Origin: an uncultured bacterium
GTDB lineage: Bacteria > Cyanobacteriota > Vampirovibrionia > Gastranaerophilales > Gastranaerophilaceae
Length of the DNA stretch: 64,000 nucleotides
Direction of reading: 5' to 3'
Assembly (NCBI GenBank): GCA_902780525.1
Contig: CACZFL010000004.1
Location: 30,697 to 94,696 of the forward strand
In this document: one piece after another, positions 1-8,563 of the stretch
Layout: each line of letters starts with the position of its first letter
How positions within the stretch are numbered: position 1 is the first letter of the stretch
The notes under the pieces: generated by a model
What the model was told of the DNA's origin: nothing
Seen by the model: only the letters and a program-made list of their open reading frames with translations
Database searches by the model: none
Position numbers and translations under genes: made by a program

Positions 1-480
1 CTTGAAAATTGACAAAGGATGATAAGGAGACGAGAACTCCACAAGACGGAAGTCTTGTCAGAGTTCGAACGCGAGTGAGCAGAGTGCGGAGCATTTTCTT
101 TAATGTATGCAAAGCATACAAAAAGAAATGCGAAGACACGTTTAATGCGAACGAGCAAGACAGTCTCCCCATCGGCAATTCTTGAAAATTGACAAAGGAT
201 GATAAGGAGACGAGAACTCCACAAGACGGAAGTCTTGTCAGAGTTCGAGCAAGCCGAGCAAAGGCAAGACCGTTAGGGAAAGACGCAGCACGCGTCATCG
301 GGAATGCTGGTTCCCGATGCAAGTGCAAGCGGTGCCGTTTAATGCGAGGCGCAGCAAGGCGAAGTGCTAATGTTTATGCGAACGAGTAAGACAGTCTCCC
401 CATCGGCAAATCTTGTAGTTTGACAATGGTTGATACGGAGGCATAAACTCCATAAAATAAGTAGTATCTTAGTTGTATTT
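1..480. repeat. GC-rich repeat region at the left edge, no gene
   Basis: About 68 bases at 1-68 recur almost identically at 181-248, and a decayed third copy begins near 412. Each unit contains a hairpin (ACAAGAC, loop GGAA, GTCTTGT) inside GACGAGAAC...GAGTTCGA. Between units lie GC-rich strings such as GCGAGTGAGCAG (71-82) and a 20-base string at 139-158 (starts CGTTTAATGCG, ends GAGCAA), plus AAGACAGTCTCCCCATCGGC, which follows both spacers. The two spacers are otherwise different. The 12-mer and the 20-mer recur exactly, inverted, next to tRNA-Trp (32558-32642). The open frame across 189-389 is a by-product of the repeats. I see no RNA gene here. Confidence 0.7.
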
Positions 481-504
481 AGTTTAAATATTGAGGTTTT
501 TTTG

Positions 505-1125
505 ATGAAAGTGTTATTATTAAACGGAAGTTCACGTAAGAACGGAACAACTTTTACTGCTTTAGAAGAAATTTCTATTGCATTAAATAAAGAACAGATA
601 GAAACTGAGATTTTTCAGCTTGGGAATCCTGAACTGCGTGATTGTTCAGGTTGTTGTGCCTGCAGAAGACTTGGCAAATGTGCATACGATGATATAGTAA
701 ACGAGTTTGTAAGAAAAGCTCGCCAGGCAAACGCTTTTGTTTTTGGCTCGCCGGTTTATTATGCACATCCTTCAGGCAGAATACTTTCTTTTCTGGACAG
801 AGCATTTTATTCTGCTCCATCGGCATTTGCATACAAGCCTGCTGCAGCTGTTGCTGCCGCAAGACGTTCTGGAACAACAGCCAGTTTTGATGTGTTAAAT
901 AAGTATTTTGCAGTTTGTAATATGCCGATTGTAACTTCTCAATACTGGAACAATATATACGGAAACGGAATGGAGCAGGCTCGTCAGGATGATGAAGGCT
1001 TACAAACAATGCGTCAGCTTGGTTACAATATGGCTTGGATTCTGAAATGTATTGAAGCAGGCAGAAGTGCGGGATTTGTACACCCCGAACCGGAAACTAA
1101 AATTAAAACGAATTTTATCAGATAA
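505..1125 (+). CDS. flavodoxin-family NAD(P)H-dependent (FMN) oxidoreductase
   Basis: Predicted cytoplasmic flavoprotein of the multimeric flavodoxin / NADPH-dependent FMN reductase family, about 206 residues. The N-terminus is a beta strand followed by the FMN phosphate loop GSSRKNGTT. A cysteine motif CSGCCACRRLGKC lies near residue 50, as in iron-sulfur flavoprotein-like members, then VFGSPVYY, the usual second flavin loop. The frame is open upstream to 430, but the start at 505 is preferred because TTGAGG lies 8-13 bases before it and the protein then begins directly with the flavodoxin strand (MKVLLLNGSS). It sits 14 bp ahead of an Lrp/AsnC regulator, probably in the same transcript. The substrate cannot be told from sequence. 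Confidence 0.85.
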   Translation: MKVLLLNGSSRKNGTTFTALEEISIALNKEQIETEIFQLGNPELRDCSGCCACRRLGKCAYDDIVNEFVRKARQANAFVFGSPVYYAHPSGRILSFLDRAFYSAPSAFAYKPAAAVAAARRSGTTASFDVLNKYFAVCNMPIVTSQYWNNIYGNGMEQARQDDEGLQTMRQLGYNMAWILKCIEAGRSAGFVHPEPETKIKTNFIR

Positions 1126-1139
1126 CAGAGGTAGAATAA

Positions 1140-1622
1140 ATGAGAGAAGAGCTTTTATCAATAATTGAAAAAAACAGCAGAATCGATTTGAAAGAACTTG
1201 CGGTAAGACTCGGTAAGGATGAAATTGATGTAGTAAATGAGCTTCAAAAACTTGAAGACGAAAGAATAATATGCGGGTATCATACACTTATAAATTGGGA
1301 AAAAACTTCTATTGATAAGGTTACTGCACTTATAGAAGTAAAAGTTACACCACAAAGAGGCAAAGGGTTTGACAGGATTGCTTCAAGAATATATAACTAT
1401 CCGGAAGTACGTGATGTTTATTTGATGTCCGGCGGATTTGATCTTCTCGTTATATTAGAAGAAAAATCTTTAAAAGATATTGCAATGTTTGTTTCTGAAA
1501 AACTTTCTACGCTTGATAGTATAATTAGTACGGGTACACATTTTATTCTTAAAAAATACAAAGACCACGGTACAATTATTGATGAGCATATAAGGGATGA
1601 AAGAGAGGTTATTACTCCATGA
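1140..1622 (+). CDS. Lrp/AsnC family transcriptional regulator
   Basis: 160 residues, the usual size for the feast/famine family. Residues 1-55 form a winged helix-turn-helix (LKELAVRLGKDEIDVVNELQKLE, with the wing around IICGYH), and residues 65-145 the RAM/AsnC effector domain (VTALIEVKVTPQRGKGFDR, VYLMSGGFDLLV). The RBS AGAGGT precedes the ATG. The stop overlaps the start of the following aminotransferase gene (ATGA), so the two are translationally coupled. By family knowledge it would sense an amino acid and may control this operon. The ligand is unknown. Confidence 0.92.
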   Translation: MREELLSIIEKNSRIDLKELAVRLGKDEIDVVNELQKLEDERIICGYHTLINWEKTSIDKVTALIEVKVTPQRGKGFDRIASRIYNYPEVRDVYLMSGGFDLLVILEEKSLKDIAMFVSEKLSTLDSIISTGTHFILKKYKDHGTIIDEHIRDEREVITP

Positions 1623-2785
1623 GCGCACCTCTTAATGAAACCATACTTAATATTAAACCATCCGGAATAAGAAAATTTTTTGACCTTGTTTCTGAAATGA
1701 AGGATGTTATATCTCTTGGTGTTGGTGAGCCTGATTTTGATACTCCATGGCATATCCGGGATGAAGGTATTTATGCGTTAGAACAGGGGAAAACTTTCTA
1801 CACTTCAAATGCCGGGTTAAAAGAGCTCAGAGAAGAAATACGTAATTATTTAAAAAGAACACAGGGGATTGAATATAATCCTATGACAGAGGTTCTTGTT
1901 ACTGTTGGCGGTTCTGAGGCCATTGATATCGGATTACGTGCAATGATTAATCCGGGTGATGAAGTTATTATTCCTCAGCCTGCTTACGTTTCGTATTATC
2001 CTTGCGCACTTTTAACAGGTGCGAGACCTGTTATTATAGACTTAAAATCGGAAAATGAGTTTAGACTTACTGCAGAGGAATTGTTAAATGCAATTACACC
2101 AAAGACAAAAGTTTTGATTCTTCCGTTTCCAAATAATCCTACCGGCGCAATTATGGAAAGAGATGATTTGGAAAAAATTGCAAAAATATGTGTTGAAAAA
2201 GATATTTACGTAATGTCTGATGAGATATATTCGGCGCTTACATATAAGGGAAAACATGTTTCTATTGCTTCAATAGAGGGTATGAAAGAAAGAACAATAC
2301 TTATAAATGGTTTTTCAAAAGCTTATGCTATGACAGGCTGGCGACTCGGGTATGCATGCGGTCCTGCTGAGATTGTTAAACAGATGACTAAAATACACCA
2401 GTTTGCAATTATGTGTGCTCCGACCACAAGCCAGTATGCTGCTGTTGAAGCGCTTAAAAATGGTGATGATGATGTAAGACTTATGCGAGGAGCGTATAAT
2501 CAGCGCAGAAGATTTTTGATGAACGCTTTTAATGAAATGAATTTGGAGTGTTTTGAACCTTATGGTGCATTCTATGTATTCCCTTGTATAAAAGAGTTTG
2601 GAATGACATCAGAAGAGTTTGCGACGAAATTTTTAGAAGAAGAACGTGTTGCGGCGGTTCCGGGTAGTGCGTTTGGAGAAAGCGGGGAAGGATATTTAAG
2701 AATATCCTACGCTTATTCAATAGAAAACTTGAAAGAAGCAATGATAAGACTCTCAAGGTTTGTAAATAAATTGAGAAATAAATAA
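1619..2785 (+). CDS. class I/II PLP-dependent aminotransferase
   Basis: 388-residue fold-type I aminotransferase. Visible landmarks are the N-terminal substrate motif LGVGEPDFDTP (near 35), FPNNPTGA (near 170), SDEIYSALTY (near 202), the PLP lysine in GFSKAYAMTGWRLG (near 235), and a C-terminal arginine region (GYLRISYAYS). It resembles the aspartate/aromatic aminotransferase subgroup found beside Lrp-type regulators. Amino donor and acceptor are not assignable from sequence. It overlaps the upstream lrp-like gene by 4 bp and ends at a strong hairpin terminator shared with the convergent gene. Confidence 0.92.
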   Translation: MSAPLNETILNIKPSGIRKFFDLVSEMKDVISLGVGEPDFDTPWHIRDEGIYALEQGKTFYTSNAGLKELREEIRNYLKRTQGIEYNPMTEVLVTVGGSEAIDIGLRAMINPGDEVIIPQPAYVSYYPCALLTGARPVIIDLKSENEFRLTAEELLNAITPKTKVLILPFPNNPTGAIMERDDLEKIAKICVEKDIYVMSDEIYSALTYKGKHVSIASIEGMKERTILINGFSKAYAMTGWRLGYACGPAEIVKQMTKIHQFAIMCAPTTSQYAAVEALKNGDDDVRLMRGAYNQRRRFLMNAFNEMNLECFEPYGAFYVFPCIKEFGMTSEEFATKFLEEERVAAVPGSAFGESGEGYLRISYAYSIENLKEAMIRLSRFVNKLRNK

Positions 2786-2816
2786 AAATGACGGATTTTA
2801 TCCGTCATTTTTATAA
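2786..2816. terminator. bidirectional hairpin terminator
   Basis: AAATGACGGAT, loop TTT, ATCCGTCATTT, flanked by A-rich and T-rich tracts. It lies between the convergent aminotransferase and FAD oxidoreductase genes, so it can serve both. Confidence 0.85.
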
Positions 2817-2833
2817 TGTTTTTATAATTACCT

Positions 2834-4210
2834 TTAGCCTCTGTTACAGATTGTTTGAGCAACATAAACGCCTGATGCTGAAGCCTGAATAAGTCCTCTT
2901 GTTACACCTGCTCCATCACCGATTGTAAACAGGTTTTTAACTCCTTCTGTTTCAAGCTCGTTAGTGAGTTTTACACGAGCAGAGTAGAACTTAACTTCGA
3001 TACCATATAGAAGTGTGTATCTTGAAGCGGTGCCCGGAGCAATTTTATCAAGAGCAAACAACATTTCAATAATGCTTTTCATTTGGCGGTAAGGAATTAC
3101 AAGGCTCAAATCCCCCGGAGTTGCACATGTAAGTGTCGGAGTGATTATGCTTGATTTTATTCTATCAGGAGTTGAACGACGTCCTTCAAGCAAATCGCCA
3201 AATCTCTGAACAAGAATACCCCCTGCTAACATATTTGCAAGGCTTGCTATATGCTGACCGTATGCGATAGGTTCTTTAAACGGTTCTGTGAACTTTTTAC
3301 TTACAAGAAGTGCAAAGTTTGTGTTATTTGTTTTAATGTTAGCGTAACTGTGACCGTTAACCGTTGCAATTCCGTTATAATTTTCCTGAACAACTTCACC
3401 GTTCGGGTTCATACAGAATGTACGAACTTCGTCACCAAAAGTAGGTGAGTGATAAACGAGTTTTGATTCGTATAGTTTATCTGTTAATGGTGCAAAAACA
3501 GGAGCAGGAAGCTCAACACGGACACCTACGTCAACGGCATTATTTACCATACCGATTTTGTTTTTTGCAAACTCGTGCGTAAGCCAGTCAGCACCTTCTC
3601 TTCCCGGTGCAATAATTGTATATTCCGCTTTGATAGTATCACCGTTATCAAGTACAATACCTTTAACCTGTTCGCATTCAACAATAAGGCTTTCAGCACG
3701 TACGTTATTTAAAATTGTAATTCTTTCATCAAGATAATCCTGCATGTGTTTTAAAACATCAAGGCTTCTTTCCGTACCGAGGTGTCTGACAGGTGAATGA
3801 ACGAGTTTTAGTTCTGCAAGAACCGCCTGACGTTCAATTTCTCTGAAAGTTTCCATATTTGTACCGAACACTTCATCTGTTGCTCCATGTTCAAGGTACA
3901 TATCATCTGCGTATTTAATGAGTTCTTCAACTTTTTCTCTCGGCATATAATCGACTAGGTGACCACCTACATCCGGAGTTAGAGTGAGTTTACCATCTGA
4001 AAAAGCACCTGCACCACCCCAGCCGCAGAGTAAACCGCATCGTTTGCAATTAACACACTTTGGCGAACCTTCTCTAATCGGACATTTTCTTTTTTCGATT
4101 TTCTGTCCTTTTTCTATTAAAATTACTTTCCAGTCAGGTTTTAATTTTACAATTTCCAATGCGGAAAAAATTCCTGCCGGTCCTGCGCCAATAATTGCAA
4201 CGTTATACAT
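2834..4210 (-). CDS. NAD(P)/FAD-dependent dehydrogenase (COG2509-like)
   Basis: 458-residue flavoprotein. The N-terminal dinucleotide-binding motif is GAGPAGIFSALE (residues 8-19). A cysteine-rich stretch follows near residues 43-62 (CPIREG, CVNCKRCGLLCGWGG), then GAGAFSDGKLTL, which is characteristic of this uncharacterised family of FAD-dependent dehydrogenases. The C-terminal FAD motif is FTIGDGAGVTRGLIQASASG. The start has a good RBS (AAGGAG). It is monocistronic between a terminator and a 363-bp AT-rich gap. The physiological substrate is not known for the family. Confidence 0.88.
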   Translation of the reverse strand: MYNVAIIGAGPAGIFSALEIVKLKPDWKVILIEKGQKIEKRKCPIREGSPKCVNCKRCGLLCGWGGAGAFSDGKLTLTPDVGGHLVDYMPREKVEELIKYADDMYLEHGATDEVFGTNMETFREIERQAVLAELKLVHSPVRHLGTERSLDVLKHMQDYLDERITILNNVRAESLIVECEQVKGIVLDNGDTIKAEYTIIAPGREGADWLTHEFAKNKIGMVNNAVDVGVRVELPAPVFAPLTDKLYESKLVYHSPTFGDEVRTFCMNPNGEVVQENYNGIATVNGHSYANIKTNNTNFALLVSKKFTEPFKEPIAYGQHIASLANMLAGGILVQRFGDLLEGRRSTPDRIKSSIITPTLTCATPGDLSLVIPYRQMKSIIEMLFALDKIAPGTASRYTLLYGIEVKFYSARVKLTNELETEGVKNLFTIGDGAGVTRGLIQASASGVYVAQTICNRG

Positions 4211-4573
4211 TCTTCATACTCCTTAAATACGCGTACACTTTTAGCTTACTTAAAAAACGGATGAATTACAACCTTGTATATTTATTGCAAAATAAAAAGT
4301 TGCAGTTATAAAAGCTGCAACATTAAATAAACACGAGGATATTAAGAGAGAGTATAAAAATCATGCTTACAAAGGATTTTAGCTTATCCGTAAATTCCTT
4401 TGGTTTTTATTTTTTGTTTTATTTATCCCGCTTACGCCTTACATATATATAAAGTTTTTGTCTAAGGAAAAATTGCCTTTTTGGGGTAAAATTTTTTATA
4501 ATTTTTACAGTACTTAAAACTGTATATATAACAGTATTTAAGAGTATATAATTTATAAATTTTGATTAAATAT
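4211..4573. other. AT-rich intergenic gap with one hairpin
   Basis: No coding frame or RNA gene is recognised. GTTGCAG (4299-4305) and CTGCAAC can form a 7-bp hairpin near 4299-4321, followed by AT-rich DNA. It could be a weak terminator or a leader element for the FAD oxidoreductase gene. The rest is low-complexity AT-rich sequence downstream of the TPR gene. Confidence 0.4.
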
Positions 4574-5881
4574 TTAACCTGCAATCAGACTCGGAGCATC
4601 TGTGTCGTTAAAAGTCTGTAACGATGGTTTAATTTGAATAGCTGATGCATAATCTTTTTTGAAACCGTCGCTGTCACCAAGTTCTTTTTTTATTGCTGCA
4701 CGATAGAAATATGCGTCAGCATATTTTGAGTTATTTGCAATGGCTTTATCCAAATCTGCTACCGCACCTTCCAGGTCGTGAAGAATACATTTTTGTAATC
4801 CTCTTATGTAGTAGCTTTCAGCAAGTTTAACGTTTGTTGTTGCTTCTTTTGTAACAGCTGTTGCTCTGATGTCAGGAGCTTCTGCAACAACAACTTTTCC
4901 GACACCGGCATTTAACGTATTTTGTTTTGATTTTAACGTTTGTTCACGATTTGAATCTTTTTCGATTTTCTGAGTTATCTTAATAGGTTCTGATATTTTT
5001 TTTGCAGGTATTTCTGCCGGTTTTTGTTTGATTTGATTATTCGTATTCGGACTGTACATTGCAATCTTTTCCTGATTGATACTATCAACTGTATTCAGCT
5101 TTTTTTTGTTTTGTGTATTTACTGCAGGTATTGCAGCAATGTAGTGCTGATTAGAAAGCAGCGGCTTAACATTTTTAATAAAAACCTGATTTTCAGCAAG
5201 TGCAACTGCCCTGTTTAAGTCAGTTGTAGCTCCTTCGTTATCAAAATATAATTTTTTTAGTCTTCCTCTGTTACCGTATGCAATACTGTCGTTTGGGTTA
5301 ATAGCAATTGCCTGTGAATAGTCACTCAGTGCACCTACATTATAATTCATTCTCTTTTTTACAACGCCTCTGTTATTGTATGCATCAGAATCTTTCGGAT
5401 TCAATGTGATAGCTTTGTCGTAATCCTGAAGAGCACCGTTATTATCATCAAGCATATATTTGAGGTTTGCTCTGTTATAGTATGCATCAGAGTATTTCGG
5501 ATTTATGCTTAATGCCTTATCGTAGTCTTCAAAGGCACCGCTAATATCATTTATTGATACTCTTAACGCTCCTCTGTTATTATATGCAAATGCAAAATTT
5601 GGATTGATTTCTATAGCCTTGTTGTAATCAGCCATTGCACCTTCATAGTCGCGTAAAAAATGTTCTACAAAACCTCTGTTTAAGTATAGTAAAGCATTAT
5701 TTGGAAATGCATCTATGCCTTCATTAAGAACTGATATAGCACCCAGAAAATTATTTTCACTAAATCTGTCGGACGCACGGTTAATATATTCGCCATATTC
5801 TGCAGCGCAAATGATGTTTGTCTGAAATACTGTAAGCACAACAAATATAGCCAGTGTTGTTAATAAACTATTTATTTTCAC
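4574..5881 (-). CDS. exported tetratricopeptide-repeat protein
   Basis: 435 residues. Residues 1-27 are a cleavable-looking signal peptide (hydrophobic LLTTLAIFVVLTVFQTNIIC, then AAEYG). At least six consecutive 34-residue TPRs follow, with the repeated pattern GA..DYDKAI..NP...DAY.NR (residues 30-235). A low-complexity Lys/Thr/Asn linker (240-340) separates them from a further pair of TPRs at the C-terminus (345-420). It is probably a periplasmic or surface scaffold. The partner is not identifiable. An RBS (GAGGAG) lies 12 bases before the ATG. It is transcribed divergently from the sigma-28 gene at 6158. Confidence 0.88.
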   Translation of the reverse strand: MKINSLLTTLAIFVVLTVFQTNIICAAEYGEYINRASDRFSENNFLGAISVLNEGIDAFPNNALLYLNRGFVEHFLRDYEGAMADYNKAIEINPNFAFAYNNRGALRVSINDISGAFEDYDKALSINPKYSDAYYNRANLKYMLDDNNGALQDYDKAITLNPKDSDAYNNRGVVKKRMNYNVGALSDYSQAIAINPNDSIAYGNRGRLKKLYFDNEGATTDLNRAVALAENQVFIKNVKPLLSNQHYIAAIPAVNTQNKKKLNTVDSINQEKIAMYSPNTNNQIKQKPAEIPAKKISEPIKITQKIEKDSNREQTLKSKQNTLNAGVGKVVVAEAPDIRATAVTKEATTNVKLAESYYIRGLQKCILHDLEGAVADLDKAIANNSKYADAYFYRAAIKKELGDSDGFKKDYASAIQIKPSLQTFNDTDAPSLIAG

Positions 5882-6055
5882 GATATGTACTCCTCACGTA
5901 TAGCCGGATTTAGATAAATCGTAACATGCACTATTTTTAAAAACAAGTTGTTATAAATGTTAACTTTTGTTAAGTATTGTATTTATAACGTTTTATACTT
6001 GCCTAAAGTTTGAAACCATTTAATATATACACTTTCAAGCTTTGTTCAAAATTTA

Positions 6056-6117
6056 TTGTAAATATTTGTAACAATTTTATCTTATTTCCTAAAGTTTTGC
6101 ATTAAATATGCCGATAT
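6056..6117 (+). promoter_or_regulatory. sigma-28 (FliA) type promoter with upstream TTGTAACAA dyad
   Basis: TAAAGTTT (6090-6097) and GCCGATAT (6110-6117) are separated by 12 bases, matching the FliA consensus TAAAGTTT-N11-GCCGATAA. Upstream lie TTGTAAA (6056) and TTGTAACAA (6066-6074), 10 bp apart. The TGTAACA word starts 23 bp before the -35 element, the same distance as in the two related promoters downstream. It drives the gene at 6158. Confidence 0.85.
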
Positions 6118-6157
6118 ATATAGAAAAGATAAATAAAAGGAAAAAGGAGAACACATT

Positions 6158-7489
6158 ATGGGAATGTCAGCATCACAAGCAAGATACACAATCTTGACAG
6201 CTCGAATGAGCGACACTGAATATGAATGTCAACAAATTAACCAGCAAAGGTTAACATTATCAAACCAAATGAACGCAGTGTATGAAGCACTCTGTGATAT
6301 GGAAGTTCCTACACCGCCTTCCAAAAAAGATCCTGAGTTTAGTCAGATTATTTATAAAGGTTCTGGTGCTGATAAAAATATTACCGTACGTCCTGAAGCA
6401 AGCGGTATATATATTGCTACACGTGTAATATCTAACGGAGAAATTGTTGCTCCGACAGGTACTAAAGATGTCAGCGTTAAAGTTAACCCAAGTAATTTCC
6501 TTGGAACTGTTGTAAATCCTTCTGATGCAGTAACTCTTAATCCAAATGACTATGATGCATATAAAGATAATAAAAAAGTTTCTTCTGACGGTAGTTTTGC
6601 GCCGGGCTTAACATATGTTGCTAAAAATGTGAATGCTCATCCTGCTACTATATCAGGTAGTGACGCTATTGCTCATAACGAAAAAGCTGCTGCTATGCAA
6701 AACAAAACTTATGTTGTTGATAAAGGTGGTAATTCTTATGAAAAACTAAAAGGTTCACAACTTTCGTCAAAAATCACTAATCCTGTTTATGAACTTTCAG
6801 CTGAACAGGAAGCAAGTTTTGATAAAGCATTAGTTGATATAAAAGTTGGTGATTCCCAAATCACAGTTGGCGGTGATCCGACTATGAGTATGGAAGCTGC
6901 TGTCAGTTTGTACGGTGATCAGGGTAAAGAACGTAGCGACGCATTTATGAACTCTTATAATGCATTACAACATTCATTCCCTGATACTTATAATACTGAT
7001 TTTACCGTAATTGTAACCACGGAAAAAACCGGCACAAAGACATTCAGTTTTTGTAAAACAGAAGATATGAAGAATGATGCCGAAGGTAAAGGTGACGGCA
7101 AAACTACTGTTTACGAATACACACACGGCGAATATGAAGAACCGATTGCAGAACTTTCAAATGATGATATTCATGTTGACCGGACTACCGGATATTTAGA
7201 TTCAGCTAAAATTAATGGTAACGTAGTTAAGCTTACTGCAGAAAAAGAATTCGATGAAAATAAATATGATGATGCAGTCGCAAAATTCAGCAACGATAAA
7301 GCTCTTTACGACCAGGAACAAAACAGACTCAATCATCAGACTGAAATTTACGAAAGACAAGATAAAATGTTAGAGCTTAAACTTACACGTCTTGATAGTG
7401 AAAGAAATGCTCTCAATACAGAACTTGAAGCTGTTAAAAAAGTTATTCAGGATTCTATTGACAGAGGTTTCAAAACATTCTCAGGCTAA
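6158..7489 (+). CDS. unknown lineage-specific protein of the sigma-28 class, C-terminal coiled coil
   Basis: 443 residues with no signal peptide and no membrane segment. The N-terminal helix (SASQARYTILTARMSDTEYE, then QQINQQRLTLSNQMNAVYEAL) resembles a family I recall from gut Melainabacteria genomes; this is a weak recollection and not a database result. The middle (50-350) is polar and beta-rich, with no domain I recognise. Residues 365-435 form a coiled coil (LYDQEQNRLNHQTEIYE ... LDSERNALNTELEAVKKV). The SD AAGGAG is well placed. A sigma-28 promoter and a signal-less helical N-terminus would fit a substrate of the flagellar export apparatus or a late flagellar component. That role is inference. 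Confidence 0.8.
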   Translation: MGMSASQARYTILTARMSDTEYECQQINQQRLTLSNQMNAVYEALCDMEVPTPPSKKDPEFSQIIYKGSGADKNITVRPEASGIYIATRVISNGEIVAPTGTKDVSVKVNPSNFLGTVVNPSDAVTLNPNDYDAYKDNKKVSSDGSFAPGLTYVAKNVNAHPATISGSDAIAHNEKAAAMQNKTYVVDKGGNSYEKLKGSQLSSKITNPVYELSAEQEASFDKALVDIKVGDSQITVGGDPTMSMEAAVSLYGDQGKERSDAFMNSYNALQHSFPDTYNTDFTVIVTTEKTGTKTFSFCKTEDMKNDAEGKGDGKTTVYEYTHGEYEEPIAELSNDDIHVDRTTGYLDSAKINGNVVKLTAEKEFDENKYDDAVAKFSNDKALYDQEQNRLNHQTEIYERQDKMLELKLTRLDSERNALNTELEAVKKVIQDSIDRGFKTFSG

Positions 7490-7556
7490 TAAGTTTAACT
7501 CAAAGATTATAATTCCTCCTCCTTTTTTCAAAATCTGTACCTGTAAAGGTAATATT

Positions 7557-7588
7557 AGAGAACTCCGTATATGGAGTTCTCTCTTTAT
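7557..7588 (+). terminator. hairpin terminator
   Basis: AGAGAACTCC, loop GTATAT, GGAGTTCTCT, followed by CTTTAT. It ends the gene at 6158 and lies ahead of the convergent RNA methyltransferase gene. Confidence 0.8.
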
Positions 7589-7618
7589 GTGTAATGATAT
7601 AATATTGCGTTTATGAGA

Positions 7619-8380
7619 TTACCTCTGATTTGCAAAAAGTTTGTATAATATTACACCGACTGAGATACTTAAATTAAGCGATTCAACCGATTCAGCCATC
7701 TCTATTGTTATTGCCCTTCCGTTTTTTTGTGCGAAATCTTTTAGTTCATCACTCAGTCCGCAGGATTCCGTACCGAACATTAAAAGCAGTTTTCCTTCTG
7801 ATGAAAAATTGTTTAAATATGTTGTGTTATCACTTTTGGGAAGTGTTGATACCGGTATAAAATCTTTGGTGAGATTTTCCAGTTCGCTGAAATTCTTAAT
7901 GCTAAAAACCGGGAGCTTCCACAAATTCCCTACTGATGCTCTGACACATTTGGGGTTGTATAAGTCAACCGTATCTCCGTATAGGATTATTCCGTCAACA
8001 CTAAAAGCGCAGGAAGTTCTGATTATTGTGCCGAGATTGCCCGCATCTTTTATGTCTTCAAGTAATACTATCCGTTTAAATTTGTTGCTCCAATCTCTTT
8101 TTAACTGATGTCCGACAGCGACGCACTTTGGTGCAGAAGTTGTTGTTGATATCTTTGAAATAACGGCTTCTGTTACTTCTGTTGGGTTGTATGCGGAAAA
8201 TTTGTCGTATCCTTCCGCTACAAATATATGCTCCAGCTTAATGCCGTATTCTATGGCTTCCTCAATACACTTTTCTCCCTCAAGCAGAAAAAGACCGCTT
8301 TCAGCCCTGTATTTTCTTTGCTGAAGTTTTACTGTTTCTTTGACTATATCGTTATTTACGCTTGTAATTTTTTGTGTCAT
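7619..8380 (-). CDS. TrmH/SpoU-family RNA 2'-O-methyltransferase
   Basis: About 253 residues. The N-terminal substrate-binding domain starts with ITSVNNDIVKETVKLQQRKYR and FLLEGEKCIEEA. The C-terminal SPOUT knot carries the three SpoU motifs: ILLEDIKDAGNLGTIIRT (near 107), the NPKCVRASVGNLWKLPV region, and ESLNLSISVGVILYKL near the end. The site could be a 23S rRNA ribose (RlmB/TsnR-like), but which one cannot be told. The ATG at 8380 is preferred over the upstream in-frame ATG at 8410, because the longer form would start inside a probable -10 region and the shorter one matches family starts. Convergent with the gene at 6158. Confidence 0.88.
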   Translation of the reverse strand: MTQKITSVNNDIVKETVKLQQRKYRAESGLFLLEGEKCIEEAIEYGIKLEHIFVAEGYDKFSAYNPTEVTEAVISKISTTTSAPKCVAVGHQLKRDWSNKFKRIVLLEDIKDAGNLGTIIRTSCAFSVDGIILYGDTVDLYNPKCVRASVGNLWKLPVFSIKNFSELENLTKDFIPVSTLPKSDNTTYLNNFSSEGKLLLMFGTESCGLSDELKDFAQKNGRAITIEMAESVESLNLSISVGVILYKLFANQR

Positions 8381-8427
8381 AATCCGTTCTTTCCAAATCA
8401 ATTTTAGCATACAAATTATATTAATTT

Positions 8428-8479
8428 ATGTAACAATTTTACCGTAATTACTAAAGTTTTAAACATAAAATGCCGATAT
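8428..8479 (+). promoter_or_regulatory. sigma-28 type promoter with upstream dyad
   Basis: TAAAGTTT (8452-8459), 12-base spacer, GCCGATAT (8472-8479). ATGTAACAA (8428-8436) begins its TGTAACA word exactly 23 bp before the -35 element, as in the other two copies. It drives the paralogue at 8564. Confidence 0.85.
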
Positions 8480-8563
8480 ATATAATAAAAGCTACTAAAA
8501 ACGGGATGGTAATCAATCTAACTGTATGATTTTAAATAGAGAAAAAGGAATTATGAGTATTTT

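Noticed and set aside
189..389. 66-residue Arg/Lys/Ala-rich open frame
   Set aside because: It lies entirely in the GC-rich repeat, has no RBS, and the same sequence appears in another arrangement in the neighbouring unit.
1..480. CRISPR array
   Set aside because: Only two good copies of a long unit with unequal, partly similar spacers, and no cas gene in the window.
575..1355. minus-strand open frames of 65-144 residues over the flavodoxin and Lrp genes
   Set aside because: Shadows of well-supported genes on the other strand, with no family resemblance or RBS.
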